From NCBI GenBank assembly GCA_001768325.1, contig MENQ01000012.1, positions 124,001 through 188,000 on the forward strand: a DNA stretch of 64,000 bases, read 5' to 3'. Of this stretch, positions 45,277 through 54,634 are shown in pieces. The notes under the pieces are model-generated. The model worked only from the letters and a program-made list of their open reading frames with translations. It did not search any database and had not been told where the DNA came from. Positions within the stretch are counted from its first letter, which is position 1; the number at the start of each line of letters is the position of its first letter. Source of the DNA: Bacteroidetes bacterium GWC2_46_850. Its GTDB lineage: Bacteria; Bacteroidota; Bacteroidia; Bacteroidales; Dysgonomonadaceae. The position numbers and the translations under genes are program-made.

Positions 45277-45630
45277 TCATTTTCTTAATATCTTCTCCAT
45301 GGCCTTTCCCTTGGCCAATTCGTCGATCAGCTTGTCGAGATAACGGGCTTTTTGCACAATATCATCTTCAATATCTTCCACCCGAATCCCGCAGATCACG
45401 CCGGTAATTTTGGATGCGTTGGGATTGATCTGGGGCACTTGTGTAAAGAAGGTTTCAAAATTCATATCGCCGGCCAGTATATCTTCCAACTCTTTTTTGC
45501 TGTATCCGGTCAGCCAGCAGATGATTTCGTCCACTTCTTCCTTGCTGCGGCCTTTCTTTTCTGCTTTCTCCACATAATAAGGATAGACCCTTGGAAATGA
45601 TAATTTGTAGATTTTCTCCTGATTCTTCAT
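45277..45630 (-). CDS. DUF2200 family protein
   Basis: A 117-residue soluble protein matching DUF2200 over its full length: it opens with [20 protein letters not shown] and contains [13 protein letters not shown] near residue 38 and the [15 protein letters not shown] segment near 83. Members are small, widely scattered among Firmicutes and Bacteroidota and of unknown function. It starts 18 nt after the DUF4180 stop on the same strand, suggesting a two-gene unit. Confidence 0.85.
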   Translation of the reverse strand: MKNQEKIYKLSFPRVYPYYVEKAEKKGRSKEEVDEIICWLTGYSKKELEDILAGDMNFETFFTQVPQINPNASKITGVICGIRVEDIEDDIVQKARYLDKLIDELAKGKAMEKILRK

Positions 45631-45648
45631 TTTATTACTTATAAATCT

Positions 45649-46011
45649 TCATTTACCGGAAAATATCCTGATCGCTTCGTCTACTGAATGCACAAAAATT
45701 ACCTGTTTGTGTTGGTTGCTTTCGCGTATGAAGTCCTTGATACTTTTACTTTCGTACTGTGTCAAGTCGCCCACAATGGCCAGGGGCATCCTGTAATTTG
45801 AGAACTTTTGAAGTATCTCGCCGGCAATTCCGCTTTTCAGATCAAAAAAATCAGGGGTGATATTCTTCTCATGGATAATCATTTTGTCAAATCCCTGATA
45901 GTAGATATTGCCCAGTAAATTCAATCCTTCTTCAGGCGAGTTAATCAGCATTGAGTCTGATGTGATTTCCGCGATTTTTATATTGTTTACATTGTGTATT
46001 TTAATTTCCAT
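45649..46011 (-). CDS. DUF4180 family protein
   Basis: A 120-residue soluble protein with the DUF4180 pattern: SPEEGLNLLGNIYYQGFDKM near residue 25, FFDLKSGIAGEILQKFSNY near 55 and the strand LAIVGDLTQYES near 77. The fold is probably of the STAS-like alpha/beta type, as related proteins are sometimes compared with SpoIIAA. The function is unknown. It is first of a likely two-gene operon with DUF2200. Confidence 0.83.
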   Translation of the reverse strand: MEIKIHNVNNIKIAEITSDSMLINSPEEGLNLLGNIYYQGFDKMIIHEKNITPDFFDLKSGIAGEILQKFSNYRMPLAIVGDLTQYESKSIKDFIRESNQHKQVIFVHSVDEAIRIFSGK

Positions 46012-46160
46012 TACAGCTCCTTTTAACGGCAGATTTTATAAGATCGATAACAATTGATGAAGCTACATGGTTCAGCTGTGTTTAACGGAAACTAAACCTT
46101 TATACACTTTGGAGTGTTTATATTGCGTCATAAAAATCACATGTGCAAATCATTTCAATC

Positions 46161-46574
46161 ATGACGAAAATACATACCACCAACTACTTCGATACGTTTA
46201 TTGAAGTTGCTCCCGACACGAAAGCGAATAGTGGTACTCCGCCGCCATCGAAAGAGAAAAAGACGGTTGCACAAATGCAGTATGAGCTTATTGGCAACAA
46301 TCCTTATAAATTCAGTTCAGACGACGTCCTTTTTCAGGTGTATGCAGACAGGAATGGTCTGAAAGAATCGGAATATAAACAAGCGAGGGAACAGTTCTTT
46401 TCGAAAGGACAGCCTTGTCTGCGAACATCTCCATTGACCAAAACTTATGGTTATGGCATTCACAGCAACAAGAATGGGAAAATTGCATTGTATGGAATGG
46501 AGACCAGGGAGTATGCCAATTTTATCACCGACTCCGGAGTGGTTAAAGTGAAAGCCATGAAGTCGTGGAAATAG
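46161..46574 (+). CDS. DUF6157 family protein
   Basis: A 137-residue soluble protein; the ATG at 46161 (MTKIHTTNYFDTFIEVAPD) is preferred to a GTG at 46143. Features are the YFDTFIEVAPD opening, the QYELIGNNPYKFSSDD segment and a Gly/Tyr-rich stretch TYGYGIHSNKNGKIALYG. These match a small family annotated DUF6157 that is common in Bacteroidota. The function is unknown. A rhodanese gene follows on the same strand after 39 nt. Confidence 0.8.
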   Translation: MTKIHTTNYFDTFIEVAPDTKANSGTPPPSKEKKTVAQMQYELIGNNPYKFSSDDVLFQVYADRNGLKESEYKQAREQFFSKGQPCLRTSPLTKTYGYGIHSNKNGKIALYGMETREYANFITDSGVVKVKAMKSWK

Positions 46575-46613
46575 AAGAATCAGTGAAATATCAGAGAATA
46601 TAATCAATAGGAT

Positions 46614-46910
46614 ATGGGATTTTTAAATAAACTGTTCAAGTTAACAGATAAAAAGGAGTTAAAAGAAAAGATTGACAATGGCGCCCAACTTTTGGACGTG
46701 CGTACAGTGGAGGAGTTTCATGCAGGGCATGTGGAGGGATCTGTGCATATTCCTCTTTCCTCGCTTCCGAATAAGTTTAAAACCATTCAGAATAATTCGT
46801 CCATAATTGTGGTTTGCGAAAGCGGGGCCCGTAGCGCTCAGGCTGTCCGATTTCTCATTAGCAATGGTTTCGAGGCATACAATGGTGGGAGCTGGAGATC
46901 GTTTGCATAG
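46614..46910 (+). CDS. Rhodanese-like domain protein
   Basis: A 98-residue single-domain rhodanese. The active-site loop is VVCESGARSAQA with the catalytic cysteine at Cys68, and the earlier signatures LLDVRTVEEFHAGHV and GSVHIPLSSLP are intact. Such proteins carry sulfane sulfur as a persulfide for thiol transfer or detoxification. There is no export signal, so it is cytoplasmic. It may be cotranscribed with the DUF6157 gene, and is followed by a hairpin with a run of seven T. Confidence 0.9.
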   Translation: MGFLNKLFKLTDKKELKEKIDNGAQLLDVRTVEEFHAGHVEGSVHIPLSSLPNKFKTIQNNSSIIVVCESGARSAQAVRFLISNGFEAYNGGSWRSFA

Positions 46911-46971
46911 AGTATGAAAACAATTGATAAACTATTTTCGCGCATCATTCATTCATTCATCCAATGATTAC

Positions 46972-47012
46972 AGACCCTTCATTCCCCGATTGATTGTGGG
47001 TCTCGTTTTTTT
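46972..47012 (+). terminator. Terminator after the rhodanese gene
   Basis: A 6-bp stem AGACCC/GGGTCT (46972-46977 with 46998-47003) with a 20-nt loop, followed by T7 at 47006-47012. Confidence 0.6.
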
Positions 47013-47078
47013 GTCAGAACCGACTTTGCGATGACCCTGCTGCTGATATACCTGATAATATACGGTGCAGGCAAGCTT

Positions 47079-47624
47079 TCAATTGATGCGGTAATACATC
47101 ACCACCGCTCCGCTAGAAAAGGTTTTCGTTTTAGTGAGTTTTAAGGTTGTTCTATCATTCAGGTTTTCAAATAGGGGGAGGCCACGACCGGCGATGACAG
47201 GATGGATGCAAAGCTGGAACTCATCCACCAGACCCAGTTTCATTAACTGGATAATCAAACTGCGGCTACCCACCAACAGGTTTCCCACTTGTTGTTGCAT
47301 GAGAGCAGCAACTTCATGTTCCGGTGTTTGAGTCGCCAATCTGGCACTTTCCCAGTCCAGACTTTTGAGGGTATGGGAGAAAACGATCTTGGGTGTTTTA
47401 TCCATGATGTGGGCAAATTCATCGATCGCGATGTTGCCCGTAGGATTCTCAACCACATCTCGCCAGTACTCCATCAGCTGGTAGGTGATTCTTCCGTATA
47501 ACATGACATCGGCGCTTCTGATCAGATCGGCATAGTGCCGATGTATTTCTTCATCGGGGATAATTGCGTCGTGGTCGCAATAGCCATCGAGGGTCATATT
47601 AATCGCTGCAATTACCTTTCTCAT
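47079..47624 (-). CDS. Dihydrofolate reductase-like (RibD C-terminal) family protein
   Basis: A 181-residue cytoplasmic protein of the DHFR/RibD-C fold: it opens with VIAAINMTLDGYCDHD, has DVMLYGRITYQLMEYW near residue 36, KIVFSHTLKSLDW near 76 and the nucleotide loop LLVGSRSLIIQLMKLGLVDE near 118, ending CIHPVIAGRGLPLF. Such stand-alone proteins are probably NADPH-dependent reductases of unknown substrate, not the folate enzyme. It follows the DUF4256 gene by 38 nt on the same strand. Confidence 0.88.
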   Translation of the reverse strand: MRKVIAAINMTLDGYCDHDAIIPDEEIHRHYADLIRSADVMLYGRITYQLMEYWRDVVENPTGNIAIDEFAHIMDKTPKIVFSHTLKSLDWESARLATQTPEHEVAALMQQQVGNLLVGSRSLIIQLMKLGLVDEFQLCIHPVIAGRGLPLFENLNDRTTLKLTKTKTFSSGAVVMYYRIN

Positions 47625-47662
47625 CTTTACATGTTTTTTTCGTGAAAGAGCTGCTGACGTTT

Positions 47663-48223
47663 TTAAACTTTTAGTATTCCCCTGAATCCCCGCGCGGCAT
47701 AGTAGGATTCAGCACCGTTGTGATAGATGAAGGTGCGTCCGTAACGGGAGTCTCCGAAGAGTCCTCCGCCTCGTTCACGAACTTCTTGTGGTGCGATAAT
47801 CCAGCTGGAGGTCTTCTGATCGAACACTCCCAGTTTCTGCAGGTCGATATATAGTGATTCGTCCAACACCTCAATGCCCATTTCTTTTGCCATGCCCAAG
47901 GCACTGCCTTTGGGCTTGTTCTCCTTGCGTGAATTTAAAGCAGCCTCATCATAGCAGAGGCTGCGACGACCTTTGGGGCTTTCGGGCGAGCAGTCACAGA
48001 AGATATATCCTCCGGTTTTGGGTTCATAACCGGTTACATCGGGTTCTCCGCCTGTTTCCTCCATTTCATTCAATGACCATAGCTTATCCGGATTTTTTTC
48101 CAGTCTATGTTGTACATCTTCCCATTTTAATTGGGGATGGCGCTGCATATGCTGTTCGAAACGCTTTTTCAGAATATCGAATAACGATTCTTGTTGTTCT
48201 TGTGTGATGTTATTTTTTTTCAT
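47663..48223 (-). CDS. DUF4256 family protein
   Basis: A 186-residue soluble protein matching DUF4256: near the start FDILKKRFEQHMQRHPQL, then SLNEMEETGGEPDVTGY, FCDCSPESPKGRRSLCYD and the C-terminal GRTFIYHNGAESYYAARGF. The cysteine pair in FCDC and the aromatic C-terminus are family features. The role is unknown. It is probably the first gene of a unit with the DHFR-like gene. Confidence 0.87.
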   Translation of the reverse strand: MKKNNITQEQQESLFDILKKRFEQHMQRHPQLKWEDVQHRLEKNPDKLWSLNEMEETGGEPDVTGYEPKTGGYIFCDCSPESPKGRRSLCYDEAALNSRKENKPKGSALGMAKEMGIEVLDESLYIDLQKLGVFDQKTSSWIIAPQEVRERGGGLFGDSRYGRTFIYHNGAESYYAARGFRGILKV

Positions 48224-48342
48224 ACCGTTTAATTGTAAATGTTTTAATCGTAAAATTCCGTTTCCCTACAATAGTTAGTCAACAATCCTGTTCCTTCTTC
48301 AGGCTTTGTCGCATACAGTGACGCACATATGGAAACAATGAC

Positions 48343-48882
48343 TTATTGCTTTTCTGAGATTATTTGATGCAGTTTACGCACCGTATTTACATTTCGTATT
48401 GTCATATGCCTGTAGAGATCCGTGCCCATCAATTTCATCATCCCGCTCCGGCTGTAATTTTTCCCTTCCACATTCCACAATACTGCTCCAGGAACATACT
48501 TCACGTTATCCACAGAATTGATCGGTATCTCCTTCAACACCTCCGGGCGATCATATTTTTCCCATAGGAACATCACATCCGTGCGCATACTTTCATTTTT
48601 CACCCATGTGACAGGCAGTTCCTGACAAATGGCATTTAACTGTTTGCTGTTGATTACGATGACTTTTACATCCAGATGAAAATCCTTTCTGACAGCCTCT
48701 TCAATCAACTGGATCAGTTCGCCTTCCCTTTTTAGCGAATCCTCAAATACTACATTGCCGGAGTTGATAAATGTAGAGACATGATTAAATCCAAGAGACT
48801 CAAACGTGGTTTTGAGTTTTCTCATCTCCACGATGTTGTGTCCACCCACGTTGATTCCCCGGAAAAGAGCTAGATATATCAT
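48343..48882 (-). CDS. DUF1697 family protein
   Basis: A 179-residue soluble protein; the start at 48882 (MIYLALFRGINVGG) overlaps the stop of the upstream amidohydrolase by four bases (ATGA), a coupled start. DUF1697 features are ALFRGINVGGHN, LESLGFNHVSTFINSGNVVF-like strand order and the end RNVNTVRKLHQI. The function of the family is unknown. It is the last gene of the MFS-amidohydrolase-DUF1697 operon. Confidence 0.88.
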   Translation of the reverse strand: MIYLALFRGINVGGHNIVEMRKLKTTFESLGFNHVSTFINSGNVVFEDSLKREGELIQLIEEAVRKDFHLDVKVIVINSKQLNAICQELPVTWVKNESMRTDVMFLWEKYDRPEVLKEIPINSVDNVKYVPGAVLWNVEGKNYSRSGMMKLMGTDLYRHMTIRNVNTVRKLHQIISEKQ

Positions 48883-50051
48883 GACTCGTTTTTCAAATAG
48901 GCTTCTACCAGTGATACCCAATAAGCTGCACCAAGGGGCAGTAAGTCCTGATTAAATACATATTGCGGGTGATGTACCATAAAACCTTGCCCATTGCCTG
49001 CCATTACATAATTGCCTGGACATTTCTCCAGCATAAAAGCAAAATCTTCACTGCTCATCAGCGCATTCGCATTTCTTACTACACAATCTTCTCCAAAAGT
49101 TTCAGCGGTCACGTCGGCAGCCCATCTAGTATTCTCCGGCGTATTCACCAACACCGTGCCGGGTATGCCTTCGCTGATTTCATAGGTACAATTGAATGCT
49201 TCGGCTTGTGATTTGGTGATGCTGCGAACTTTTTCAAGCACCATCTTGCGCACTTCATTGTCCATATTTCTGATGCTTAATTTCAGTAAAGCCGTTTGTG
49301 GTACAACATTCCCCGCATTTCCGGACTGGAAAGCGCCAACATTTACAACGGTCTGTTTCCAGGGAGATACATTCCGACTGACGATCGTCTGTAATGCCAT
49401 CACCAATGATGCGCCACATACCAACGGGTCAATCCCCAGTTCCGGCATGGAGCCGTGAGATCCTTTACCGGTGAGTTCAATTTCCCAGTTATCGACGGCA
49501 GACATGGTTTCTCCTTCGCGGAAATAGAATTTTCCGAACTCCAACCCGGGAATATTGTGCATGGCATATACCGCATCCACAGGAAAACGCTCAAACAGTC
49601 CATCGGCGATCATTGCGGGACTTCCTTGCATGGTTTCTTCTCCCGGCTGAAAGAAAAAGCGTACGGTTCCATTGAAGTTCTTCGTTTCGGCCAGGTATTT
49701 AGCAGCTCCAAGCGCCATAGTTGTATGGCCGTCATGTCCGCAAAGATGTGATTGTCCATCTTTGCGGCTTTTGTACGGTAAATTGTTATCCTCCTGAATG
49801 GGCAGCCCGTCAAAATCGGCCCGAATACCGATGACTTTCTCACTGTCACCTACTTTCAGTGAAGCAACCATGCCATGTTTGCCCACGCCTTCCGTCAATT
49901 CATAAGCACCAAACGATTTGATCACCTCTGCAATATACCGGGCCGTATTTCCCTCTTGCATCGATAGTTCAGGGTGCTCGTGCATGGCTTCCTGCCATGT
50001 TTTTAATTCATTATTCTTGTTTTTTAATGCTTCTATCAGTGTTGTATTCAT
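48879..50051 (-). CDS. M20 family amidohydrolase (N-acyl amino acid/hippurate hydrolase type)
   Basis: A 390-residue cytoplasmic metallo-amidohydrolase. The metal ligands are visible: Cys104, His106 and the HDGH loop (residues 106-109), then the GEE motif near 142 in FFQPGEETMQGSP, and a further His in AMHNIPG. The dimerisation domain follows near 190-300, with GKGSHGSMPELGIDPL. It would cleave acyl groups from amino acids or release amino acids from conjugates. It lies between an MFS transporter and DUF1697 on one strand, suggesting that the transporter exports or imports its substrate or product. Confidence 0.9.
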   Translation of the reverse strand: MNTTLIEALKNKNNELKTWQEAMHEHPELSMQEGNTARYIAEVIKSFGAYELTEGVGKHGMVASLKVGDSEKVIGIRADFDGLPIQEDNNLPYKSRKDGQSHLCGHDGHTTMALGAAKYLAETKNFNGTVRFFFQPGEETMQGSPAMIADGLFERFPVDAVYAMHNIPGLEFGKFYFREGETMSAVDNWEIELTGKGSHGSMPELGIDPLVCGASLVMALQTIVSRNVSPWKQTVVNVGAFQSGNAGNVVPQTALLKLSIRNMDNEVRKMVLEKVRSITKSQAEAFNCTYEISEGIPGTVLVNTPENTRWAADVTAETFGEDCVVRNANALMSSEDFAFMLEKCPGNYVMAGNGQGFMVHHPQYVFNQDLLPLGAAYWVSLVEAYLKNES

Positions 50052-50100
50052 CTGACTATTTTTTAAAAGGGTTGATTAACGGATTCGTGTGGTGATGTGA

Positions 50101-51552
50101 TCACGCATTGGACTTTCCAGTGGATTTGGGTATGGTAATCATAATAAACAGAATCGCCATGACAACCATCAGGAGATTTACCCCCAGGCCGACGATAGCC
50201 GCCTGACGGACCATTACATTGTCCTGGCGTCCTTCAAAAGTCAATACTCCTTCCATCCATTGAATAGGGTTGCCTACATTGAATGCAGCAAAGATGCCGG
50301 CAGAGATGGCAACCCCAAGTGCAGCCCCCAGTGAAGATGCCATTTTGTAAATACCCGAGCCTGCTCCGGCCTGATCCGCGGGCAGGTTAGACAGTGCCGC
50401 ATCGGTGGAGGGCGTAGCGTAAAATGCCAGGCCCAATCCAAACAATGTGTAAGCAATCATGGCGAGAATTTTATACGTACCGGTCATCACATTGGTAAAC
50501 ATAAGAAGGATGATGGCCAGCGCAACGATGAGCGAGCCCCAGATCATGGGCTTACGTGCGCCAAATCGCTGCAGCAACTTTTCACCCGTGCGGATGAACA
50601 GGACAATGGCGATGGCATACCCCAAAGTGAGCATGCCGGCTTCCTGTGCCGAGAGGTTTCCGCCGACCTGCAGCAGCATGAGTGATACAATTAGTATGCC
50701 GGCCGTACCATTGAGCAGAAAGTTTGAAATAGTAGCACCGGTAAATATCAGGTTATGAAACAACTTAAAATCGATAAAAGCACCTTTTTTCTCTTTTTCA
50801 ATGTAAAAGAACAGAATGGAGAAAAGAAGGATCGCCGCCATCAAAACAATACCAGCCACGCTGGTAAAACCCAATTGGGCTCCTTTGGCTATGAGTATCT
50901 GCAAGGCAATCATCGCCAGCATAAATGTAATGATACCCGCATAATCATTTTTGGGCTGTTCTTTCTGTACCGCCTTACTTTCGGGCGTCCCATTGATCAG
51001 GATGAGACCGATGATGGAAACAGCTGCAGCGGCAATGAAAATCCATCGCCAACCTACACTGACCATCAATCCTCCAAAGAGTGCAGCAAAACCCGAACCG
51101 CCCCATGATCCCATAGACCACAATGAAATGGCACGTTGCCGTTCTTTGCCTGCCCAATAGGCTTTTACCAATGCCAGACTTGCAGGCATAATGGCGGCAG
51201 CAGAAAGTCCCTGGAAAATGCGGCCAAGAATTAAAACCAGACCAGCAGCATGGCCTGTCGGTGTGAGTCCAACCAATAGTGATCCGACAATACTAAAATA
51301 AAATCCGATACGAATTATTTTCATTCGCCCCACTATGTCTGCAAGGCCACCAAAAACAACGATAAAAATACCTGAAAACAAAGCTGTGACAGAAACCGCA
51401 ATGTTCATCATGGCTGCATCCATGTGGAGGTCTTTCGCCATGTCAACATTGATGTTTAATGTGGTTTGTGCAAAGAGCCAAAAAGCCAATACGCCAAGGA
51501 TGATACCCAATAATAATTTATCATTTCCTTTGTATTCCACTGAATTTGTCAT
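50101..51552 (-). CDS. MFS transporter, DHA2-like (14 helices)
   Basis: A 483-residue inner-membrane protein with about 14 hydrophobic helices across its length, the mark of the DHA2 drug/proton antiporter branch (EmrB/QacA type). Motif A-like GGLADIVGRMKIIRIG occurs after helix 2, and LVLILGRIFQGLSAAAIMPAS is the characteristic segment of helix 4. The substrate cannot be read from the sequence; multidrug or metabolite export are both possible. It begins the operon with the M20 amidohydrolase (49-nt gap). Confidence 0.9.
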   Translation of the reverse strand: MTNSVEYKGNDKLLLGIILGVLAFWLFAQTTLNINVDMAKDLHMDAAMMNIAVSVTALFSGIFIVVFGGLADIVGRMKIIRIGFYFSIVGSLLVGLTPTGHAAGLVLILGRIFQGLSAAAIMPASLALVKAYWAGKERQRAISLWSMGSWGGSGFAALFGGLMVSVGWRWIFIAAAAVSIIGLILINGTPESKAVQKEQPKNDYAGIITFMLAMIALQILIAKGAQLGFTSVAGIVLMAAILLFSILFFYIEKEKKGAFIDFKLFHNLIFTGATISNFLLNGTAGILIVSLMLLQVGGNLSAQEAGMLTLGYAIAIVLFIRTGEKLLQRFGARKPMIWGSLIVALAIILLMFTNVMTGTYKILAMIAYTLFGLGLAFYATPSTDAALSNLPADQAGAGSGIYKMASSLGAALGVAISAGIFAAFNVGNPIQWMEGVLTFEGRQDNVMVRQAAIVGLGVNLLMVVMAILFIMITIPKSTGKSNA

Positions 51553-51708
51553 ACCAGTAAGTTAGTTATTGTTATAAGTTAGTTGATATTCAATTGTTTA
51601 GTTTTTTTTGTTTTTCAGGATCTCGATATTCAGATATAGAAGAGCTCGTGCTTTTGATCTAACGTTTATTTACTTGTTTTGGTTCGGATATAGGTGTACC
51701 AAAATATA

Positions 51709-51751
51709 AGCCGGCTAATTATCACAGAAGCCGGCTGTTAATGATTTTTTT
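51709..51751 (-). terminator. Hairpin downstream of the alpha/beta hydrolase gene
   Basis: Two copies of the palindromic octamer AGCCGGCT (51709-51716 and 51729-51736) pair with a 12-nt loop. It follows the hydrolase stop; a TTTT-containing stretch lies beyond it on the minus strand, and a T run lies on the plus-strand side as well. Confidence 0.6.
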
Positions 51752-51757
51752 GACTTT

Positions 51758-52726
51758 TTAATTTTTGGAATCGACCGATAATAAGAAATTACGTACTACC
51801 CGAACGTTTTCGTCTTTTGCGTCAGCCATGGTTATATGTGCGGCATTGCGAATCATATAATACTTACTGTCTTTCACTTGATCTGCAAAACCTTTAACCA
51901 GTTGGGGACCTGCAGTATCAAACTCGCCGACTGTAAAAAGTGTCGGAACATTTATTTCCTTCAGAAATTGAGTGTCATCGAGATTTATCATCGTCCCGGT
52001 TACTGAAAATTCACTCGGCCCTTGCATGTAATTGTACATTTTGACGTTGAAACCTGAGAACAGACTATCAGATTCTAGATTACCGGGATAACGTACGAGA
52101 TACAGGTCGCTGAATTTAGCCATGGCTTCCTGATATAACGGATTCATATAATCACCGGTAGAATCGGCTGCTGCAACTGCATTTTGTAAAGAATCGGGCA
52201 GTGTCTCGAGAAGTAGTACGGCGTTCTCTGCATAAGCCGGGATATCTAAACAGGCGCTTGCAAATATGAGGGATGCAACATGTTCCGGAAATGCGTGAAA
52301 GTATTCAAGAGCTATTATCGTGCCCAAAGAGTGTCCCAATATATTCCATTTTTTGATACCCAAAGCTTCACGCAGTGTTTCTAGTTCCAGAACTCTCTCT
52401 TTAAGTGAAAATAATGCAGTATCTTCTGTAAAGGTCGATTTTCCGCCACCAAACTGATCGTAACGAATGACCTGACGGTCATTTCCAAGTTCTTCGAACG
52501 GTTTTAAATAATAACTGTTCATACCCGGACCGCCATGAATAAGTACAACCGGAATACCTGTTCCTGTTCCTGATACTTTATACCACATCATCCCATCGTG
52601 AACTGGGATGTTTCCTTCTCCAACCGGGAGTTTTGAGTAGTTGCACGATACCAAACCCCAACTGAAGAAAGAGATGAAGAAAACAAGGAGAAGCAGGTTG
52701 CAGAATTTTATTTCATCTGTTTTCAT
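51758..52726 (-). CDS. Lipoprotein alpha/beta hydrolase (proline iminopeptidase-like)
   Basis: A 322-residue protein with a lipoprotein signal: lipobox LVSC with lipidated Cys28, so envelope-attached. The alpha/beta hydrolase core has the oxyanion loop HGGPGMNSYY near residue 64, RYDQFGGGKST near 89 and the nucleophile Ser133 in LGHSLGT. This resembles the proline iminopeptidase/S33 family, though specificity could be another small ester or amide. It is the last gene of a minus-strand group with the two SnoaL-like proteins; its gene starts 4 nt after the neighbour's stop. Confidence 0.87.
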   Translation of the reverse strand: MKTDEIKFCNLLLLVFFISFFSWGLVSCNYSKLPVGEGNIPVHDGMMWYKVSGTGTGIPVVLIHGGPGMNSYYLKPFEELGNDRQVIRYDQFGGGKSTFTEDTALFSLKERVLELETLREALGIKKWNILGHSLGTIIALEYFHAFPEHVASLIFASACLDIPAYAENAVLLLETLPDSLQNAVAAADSTGDYMNPLYQEAMAKFSDLYLVRYPGNLESDSLFSGFNVKMYNYMQGPSEFSVTGTMINLDDTQFLKEINVPTLFTVGEFDTAGPQLVKGFADQVKDSKYYMIRNAAHITMADAKDENVRVVRNFLLSVDSKN

Positions 52727-52730
52727 AATC

Positions 52731-53609
52731 CTATTTTTTATTCATTGATAGTATCCAGTAATCGCCGTCAACCGAAAGATTACAATCACTTCCCATGTAG
52801 TCAGCCATTTCAGTCCACATATTTTTACTAAAAATGTAAAGATCGTCAGATGTCACATCGAAATCCTTATCAACAACGGGTGCGAGAAATTTTGCCTTAA
52901 AGGTTGTTTCATCGCGCTCCAGCACTTCAGCATAGGTGGACAAAATCTGAAGACCGGAGATAAATATATCTGTCAATCCATCAAACCCCTCAGATTGATT
53001 AAATGTTTTCGAAGATCTCTTGCCAACCATGATGCCCACCTCTGCCGATGTTGTTCCGGTTTCTTTGAAATAATTAATGAATAAAATTGCAACATCCCAT
53101 GCGTGGCTAACAAGCCAGCCCGCTTTATCGAAAAGCGGAGCATTTGGTATCTGATACTTCTTATCAATTGTTTTGGCAAAAATCAGTGGGTTATTGAGAC
53201 TATAATAATTTATTTTTATTTTCCACACTCCATCAATCTTTTCCAAAATATATATTTCAAAGAAGTCAATCACTTCAGCTTTTCCGGATCTGTCTCTTGT
53301 TTCGGTAAAAATTCTTGTTACAATTGCTGAATTAGGCCCTGTGATTTCGGTAGAAATATTCTTTACATCCTGTTTTATATTACCTGTTTTTTCGAAAAAA
53401 GATTTTATTGTTTCACGTATAGGCTGAACTTTGCCATGCGGTTCTATAATGATGGCACCTTCTGCATACATCTTCTGTACAGCATCCCAGTTTTTTTCTT
53501 CAAACAGTTTGGAGTATTCCTTTACAAAATCTTCGGCCGATTTGTTCTGATCTTCCTGACAGAAGACCAGTACGGGAATCAGAAATAATAGGAATAATAT
53601 TTTTTTCAT
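52731..53609 (-). CDS. Exported SnoaL/NTF2-like protein, full-length copy
   Basis: A 292-residue protein with a signal peptide (about residues 1-18, ending VLVFCQ). Residues 25-145 look like a SnoaL/DUF4440 cone-shaped NTF2-like domain (FVKEYSKLFEEKNWDAVQ, then IVTRIFTETRDRSGKAEVIDFF). The C-terminal half (about 150-292) is a conserved unrecognised domain with GWLVSHAWDVAIL and NMWTEMADYMGSDC. It is a close paralogue of the next gene upstream, gap 8 nt. Small-molecule binding or isomerase/hydrolase activity is possible for this fold; no function is assigned. Confidence 0.72.
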   Translation of the reverse strand: MKKILFLLFLIPVLVFCQEDQNKSAEDFVKEYSKLFEEKNWDAVQKMYAEGAIIIEPHGKVQPIRETIKSFFEKTGNIKQDVKNISTEITGPNSAIVTRIFTETRDRSGKAEVIDFFEIYILEKIDGVWKIKINYYSLNNPLIFAKTIDKKYQIPNAPLFDKAGWLVSHAWDVAILFINYFKETGTTSAEVGIMVGKRSSKTFNQSEGFDGLTDIFISGLQILSTYAEVLERDETTFKAKFLAPVVDKDFDVTSDDLYIFSKNMWTEMADYMGSDCNLSVDGDYWILSMNKK

Positions 53610-53617
53610 GATTGGTT

Positions 53618-54394
53618 TTATTTTTTATTAAATGTGACAATCCAGTACGTGCCGTCCGATGTCTGACTACAGTTTGCACCCATATAATCGGCTATTTCCA
53701 TCCAAATGTTTTGACTAAAATTGAACAACTCTTCCGGTGTTACATTCCAAAATTTATAGACAACAGGTGAGAGAAATTTTACATTTAATGTTATTTCATT
53801 ACGTTCCAAAACTTCAATATAAGTAGAAAGGGATGTAAGATTCCATAAAAATCCATTGGTCAATCCATCAAATCCTTTTGATTTGTCCCAAGACTGTACA
53901 AATCTTTTTCCCATGATTATACCGGCCTCTTCGGGTGTTATCCCTGCTTCTTTTGAACGCTCAATTTCGTAGTATAAAATTGCCCATCCATGTTTTATTG
54001 TCCATCCAAGTTTATCGATGGCAGGAGGATTATCTCTTTGATATTTCTTATCAATAGTTTCAGCATAAATCACAGGGAAGTTCGAGGAAATAAAATAACT
54101 CTTGATTTTCCATGATCTGGCAGTCCGTTCAAGTAGAAAAAAATCAAAATAATCGAATGTGTAAATATTTCCTGACCAGTTATTTGTCTGCAACTGATTT
54201 GTGGTTACAATAACTGAATTAGGTCCTGTTATCTCCGAAGAAATTTCCTTGACATCGATTTTTACAGATTTGATCTTCTCTCTGTTATTAACAATATTAG
54301 CCTGTATTGTTTCGCGTAAAGGCAATTTCTTGCCATTTGGGAGAATCATTTTGGCATCATCTGCATACAACTCAATAATTGTATCCCACTTCAT
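53618..54394 (-). pseudogene. Truncated SnoaL/NTF2-like paralogue lacking its 5' end
   Basis: 258 residues, parallel to the full-length paralogue from its residue 35 or so on (KWDTIIELYADDAKMILPNGKK against NWDAVQKMYAEG). The similarity continues upstream of the only ATG (VVKSYKLCEE against FVKEYSKLFEE) but meets an in-frame TAA a few codons further, so the export signal and first strand are missing. It is therefore a 5'-truncated duplicate, or an N-terminally shortened cytoplasmic variant that starts at 54394. The paralogue is 8 nt downstream in the same direction. Confidence 0.6.
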
Positions 54395-54634
54395 CTCCTC
54401 ACATAATTTGTAGGACTTGACGACAGGTTGTTATAACTAAAAATGCAAATATTTGTATTATTTCGACAAGGTTTGTTTTTTATTTGTATTTTTCATGCAA
54501 ATACGCAATTTAAGGTGTTGATTATCACATGATGATATGAATTGTCCTGTGCTAATCATAGCGCTAAGTGATGCTGTTAAATATTAATAAAATTGTAGGC
54601 TGTGAAGTTGTTTTTCCGTGTGGATTCAATTGTT

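Noticed and set aside
46941-46962. ATTC microsatellite (CATTCATTCATTCAT)
   Set aside because: A short, low-complexity run in a gap with no supporting structure; not reported as a feature.
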